Assembly: GCF_022581195.2 (NCBI RefSeq) | Contig: NC_061459.1 | Coordinates: 3,658,001-3,722,000, forward strand | DNA length: 64,000 nucleotides | Source: Helicoverpa zea | Lineage: Eukaryota > Arthropoda > Insecta > Lepidoptera > Noctuidae | Reading direction: 5' to 3' | Part shown: positions 61,005-64,000 of the stretch, one piece after another | How positions within the stretch are numbered: the first letter of the stretch is position 1 | How the letters are laid out: every line of letters starts with the position of its first letter | The notes under the pieces: generated by a model | Seen by the model: the letters and a program-made list of their open reading frames with translations, nothing else | Database searches by the model: none | Told to the model about the DNA's origin: nothing | Translations under genes and position numbers: made by a program

Positions 61005-62798
61005 ATGGCTCATTACAAGGGAGCAGCATCAGAGGCTGGCAGAGCCATGCACCTGATGAAAAAACGCGAGAAGGCTCAGCAAGAAGTAAAACTACGTAAA
61101 AAGAAAATAGAAGAAGATCTCAAGATGGTGAATATTGAGAACAAGTTTGCTACGCACTACGATGCTGTGGAGCAACAGCTGAAGAGTTCCACTATCGGTC
61201 TGGTGACTCTTGACGAAATGAAAGCAAAACAAGAACACATAGTTCGGGAGAGAGAGAAAAAGTTGGCGCAGAAGAAAGCTGAGAAGGAAAAGGAAAGGCA
61301 GAAAGAGATTGAAGCTAAACAAGCACAGAAGAACAAACAAAAGAGACAGGTGAGATGTTGCACCTCAATATCTATGTGGAATAGCCTCTAGGCACCAATG
61401 GAATCAATTGAGAAGATTGAATTACATTAAGTTAAACATGCAGGCATTTCGTTTTTACTTTATTTACAGTTGTCTTTTACATGAATATTTGCATTGTTGC
61501 CCAGGTAACTGGGTTGGTGGTTTCTCCTTGATAAATATGGTATTCTGCAACATTAGGTTAGACTGGAAGCCAATATAGTTGGAAAAAGACGAGGCAGATG
61601 ATGATGATTTGTGTTGTTGCTTACTTACCATTACGCTGCATGCAATGTACCTCTTTTGGTTAACATTATTCTAACACATTTTATACCAATTCCTTCTACA
61701 GATTCAAGCATTATCATTTGATATGAATGAGGAAGAAGAGGATGATGATGAGGAGAGAGAAGAGGAAGCTGCCGAGGAGTCCTCGGCCGATGAGAAACCA
61801 CCAGCTGATGATAAGTCCTGGAGGGACAAGGAGGAACCGGTATTTTTCTTTACATCCCTTTATGTCTATAAATGTTTATAGACTGTATTTATGTAAAAAA
61901 ACAAAAACATTTTTGTATGAACATTGCAAAAAATAATCTTCTAAATTCTTAGGAGGTCTAAAAACCACAGTAGTATTAGTAAATCAATGTATGTATTTTT
62001 CAGGTGTTCAAGAAAATAAAAAAGAATCCAGATGTGGACACATCATTCCTGCCAGATAGAGAAAGGGAGGAGGCTGATCTCAAGTTACGAGAGGAACTTC
62101 GGCTAGAATGGGTGATGACTCAAGCAAGTCTTAAAGATGAACCCATAACCGTTACATTCAGTTATTGGGATGGTTCTGGGCACAGAAGAAATGTTACCTT
62201 GAAAAAAGGTATGTTGTACAATTGAAATTCTATTTTCACATAGAGGTGGAGTGAACCTATTGGATGAGGTCTCCAAAATTTCCAAAGACACCCCCTGTCC
62301 ATGTTCCAAAATATGACTCTGGAAAGATACCTAGTTTTTTAATCCATGAGCTTAAGAAGTAGAATATATTTTAAAGCAGTGTGGAGGTATGAGAGCAGAG
62401 AGTAAAGCTCATCATACCTCGCAGTAAAGGGAGGCTCCTCCGACCGGACAGCTGTATTTGTCCAGTGGGCTACTGCCCGACAGTTGTTGTCGGGGTGATC
62501 TATCTATATTCACTGCTTGTGCGATGCAGGTTAGTTGCGTCTCCGAATGTGTAGATGGCGGTGTTGTGAGTTGTAGCTACAGTAGTTTTGATTAAGTACT
62601 ATACCAGTAACAGATGACAAAAGAAATAACATTATTTTTTCAGGCAATTCCATATATCAATTCCTACAAAGATGCCTAGACACATTGCGGCCTGAATTCA
62701 GTGAACTGAAAACTGTATCTGCAGACCAGCTTATGTATGTCAAAGAAGATCTCATATTACCTCATCACTATACATTCTACGATTTTATAGTTACTAAG
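61005..62798 (+). CDS. FAM50: FAM50/XAP5 homologue, first four coding exons (3' end outside window)
   Basis: Exons 61005-61349, 61702-61839, 62004-62208, 62644-62798 give 281 codons in an open frame with closing phases. It starts M-A-H-Y-K-G-A-A-S-E-A-G-R-A. A basic helical region (K-K-R-E-K-A-Q) and an acidic stretch in exon 2 follow. The conserved XAP5 core is present: I-T-V-T-F-S-Y-W-D-G-S-G-H-R-R, Q-F-L-Q-R-C-L and Y-V-K-E-D-L-I-L-P-H-H-Y-T-F-Y-D-F-I. FAM50 proteins are nuclear and linked to pre-mRNA splicing (family knowledge). About 60 C-terminal residues (the rest of the XAP5 domain) are not in the window. The last visible donor is at 62799, and the intron continues past a LINE to the edge. 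Confidence 0.95.
61498..61607 (+). repeat. Degraded SINE family A in FAM50 intron 1
   Basis: 'cccaggtaactgggttggtg' and 'aggttagactggaagccaat' followed by a GATGATGATGATT tail; middle deleted. Confidence 0.75.
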
Positions 62799-63019
62799 GT
62801 AAGTTTCAAATATTCCAGATTACCCTGTAAAGTTGTAAAAGCCTGAGAGCTGGTTCACATTGTAGATACGCAACAAGTCAAAGAATTATTAATTTTGGCT
62901 TCTTCACATCAGCTTTTAACGTCACATCAGCGATTTTGATGCGGTTTTCACCAAAGTATTTATCAGAAAAAGTTTTTGGGTTTAATGTCGGGACACCTTT
63001 TCACACACGGTTGGTTAGC

Positions 63020-63190
63020 CTCATGGTAAGTTATTAATTAACTTGTGTTATGGGTGCTAACACAACTGATAAACTACATATATGTATACATATTGTAACA
63101 CCCAGACCACAGCCAACAAACATGCTCATCACACAAATGTCTACCGAACCGGGAATCGAACCCGGGACCTCAGGTCCGGCAGTCCGGCAT
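63020..63190 (-). repeat. SINE family C, 5'-truncated, in FAM50 intron 4
   Basis: The minus strand reads B box 'gggttcgattcccggttcgg' then 'gttggctgtggtctgggtgt', as in the copy at 43670. The tRNA-like A-box half is missing at the junction with the LINE. Confidence 0.75.
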
Positions 63191-63194
63191 GGGT

Positions 63195-64000
63195 TTAATT
63201 TCTTTTTTTTTTTTTAATTTTTATTATATACTGCGATCTGCCTCCACAGTGGACAATAAACAGTAGATTTGGAGTGTTGTAAAGGGTCATGTTCAAGGAA
63301 GCAGCCAGTGTCGCTTCCTACTCACTTCTATATCCTTAGGATATATCTTGGGGCATCTTTCTCTTTAGTCTCCGTCTACCAGATTTCTCCATTAACAGCC
63401 AAAATGTTTGGGTGACTGGCAATCCTGTTTTTGTAGGTTTTGGTGTATTTGCGTATTTCATCTTGAACTGTAGGCATTTTGAGGTCTTTGTGAAGCTGGT
63501 CGTTTGTCACAAACCATGGGGCATTTGCTATTATCCGCAACATTTTGTTTTGGAACCGTTGTATTATTTCTATATTAGAGTGTGAAGCAGTACCCCACAG
63601 CTGGATACCATAGGACCATACAGGTTTGAGGATAGCCTTGTACAGTAAGAGCTTATTTTCTAGTGATAGCTGGGATTTTCGGCCAATGAGCCAGTAGAGT
63701 TTCCGCAGCTGAAGGCTAAGTAAGCTGCTTAAGCTTGGTGAAAATATGTTTTTGCCAAGTGAGGCGTTTGTCTAGATGCAACCCTAGGTATCGGACATGG
63801 TCTGCTTGGGGGACATCTACATTGTTTAATCGAACAGGTGGGCAGGATTCTCTTCTCAAAGTAAATGTGACATTGACAGACTTATTTTCATTGGCCTTGA
63901 TTCGCCACTCCTTTAGCCAAGTTGCTATGTCGTCTAGGGCAAGTTGGAGTTTTCTGGTTGCTATGTCCGGCTGACTATCAACGGCTAGAATTGCTGTGTC
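63195..64000 (-). mobile_element. Jockey-type LINE, 3' part of ORF2, frameshifted, cut by the window edge
   Basis: The minus strand from 64000 reads D-T-A-I-L-A-V-D, then W-L-K-E-W-R-I-K-A-N-E-N-K-S, Y-L-G-L-H-L-D-K-R-L-T-W, and, in another frame, L-R-K-L-Y-W-L-I-G-R-K-S-Q-L-S and S-Y-G-I-Q-L-W-G-T. It ends in a stop near I-W and a poly(A) (T13 at 63203-63215 on plus). The frame change is near 63725-63735, so this copy is dead. The RT catalytic core lies beyond the edge. It sits antisense in FAM50 intron 4. Confidence 0.85.

Noticed and set aside
1..64000. CRISPR array, operon, phage or bacterial defence system
   Set aside because: Intron-rich animal genes throughout. The short repeats are dispersed or inverted, never regularly spaced with unique spacers, and no ribosome-binding-site-led gene strings occur.

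Overview
The window is nuclear DNA from a moth or butterfly (Lepidoptera). It is AT-rich, its genes are split by many short GT-AG introns, and it is full of lepidopteran-type interspersed repeats: tRNA-derived SINEs ending in (GATG)n, RTE and Jockey LINE tails, and fold-back MITEs. I cannot name the species. There is no operon, CRISPR array, rRNA or intact tRNA gene.

Layout. 1-9.9 kb: intergenic, with SINE fragments and no gene I can support. 10.0-15.2 kb: two paralogous genes for small secreted six-cysteine defensin-like peptides, facing each other tail to tail, with a cluster of perfect hairpins between them. 15.8-16.3 kb: a retroelement gag-like ORF remnant. 18.2-21.4 kb (minus): MAK16, a ribosome-biogenesis factor, complete in 8 exons. 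22.2-46.5 kb (plus): a CENP-E-like kinesin-7, complete in 28 exons and predicted at 3,094 residues, with one 5.6-kb exon. 48.2-60.6 kb (minus): Gemin5 (rigor mortis in the fly), 18 exons, 1,286 residues. 61.0-62.8 kb (plus): the first four coding exons of FAM50/XAP5, which runs off the window. A degenerate Jockey-type LINE fills the right edge.

I rebuilt the exon chains by hand. In every gene the coding phases close across all introns and the reading frame stays open to a stop, except FAM50, whose 3' end is missing. MAK16/kinesin and Gemin5/FAM50 are divergent pairs with short shared 5' regions (823 and 403 bp). Kinesin and Gemin5 converge. The housekeeping genes cover ribosome assembly, snRNP assembly, a probable splicing-related factor and chromosome congression; they are neighbours, not one pathway. 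The peptide pair is an immunity-type island.

The most interesting features are in the kinesin gene. Its tail contains a two-exon module repeated three times, with matching exon lengths and phases, a conserved cysteine pattern, and a recurring basic R-Q-S-(L/I)-H-D motif that fits the Aurora/PKA consensus. Three of its 3' splice sites have transposable elements inserted within about 5-36 bp upstream, each with a recognisable target-site duplication. Its fourth intron carries a broken THAP-domain exon between inverted repeats, apparently a P-element-like remnant.
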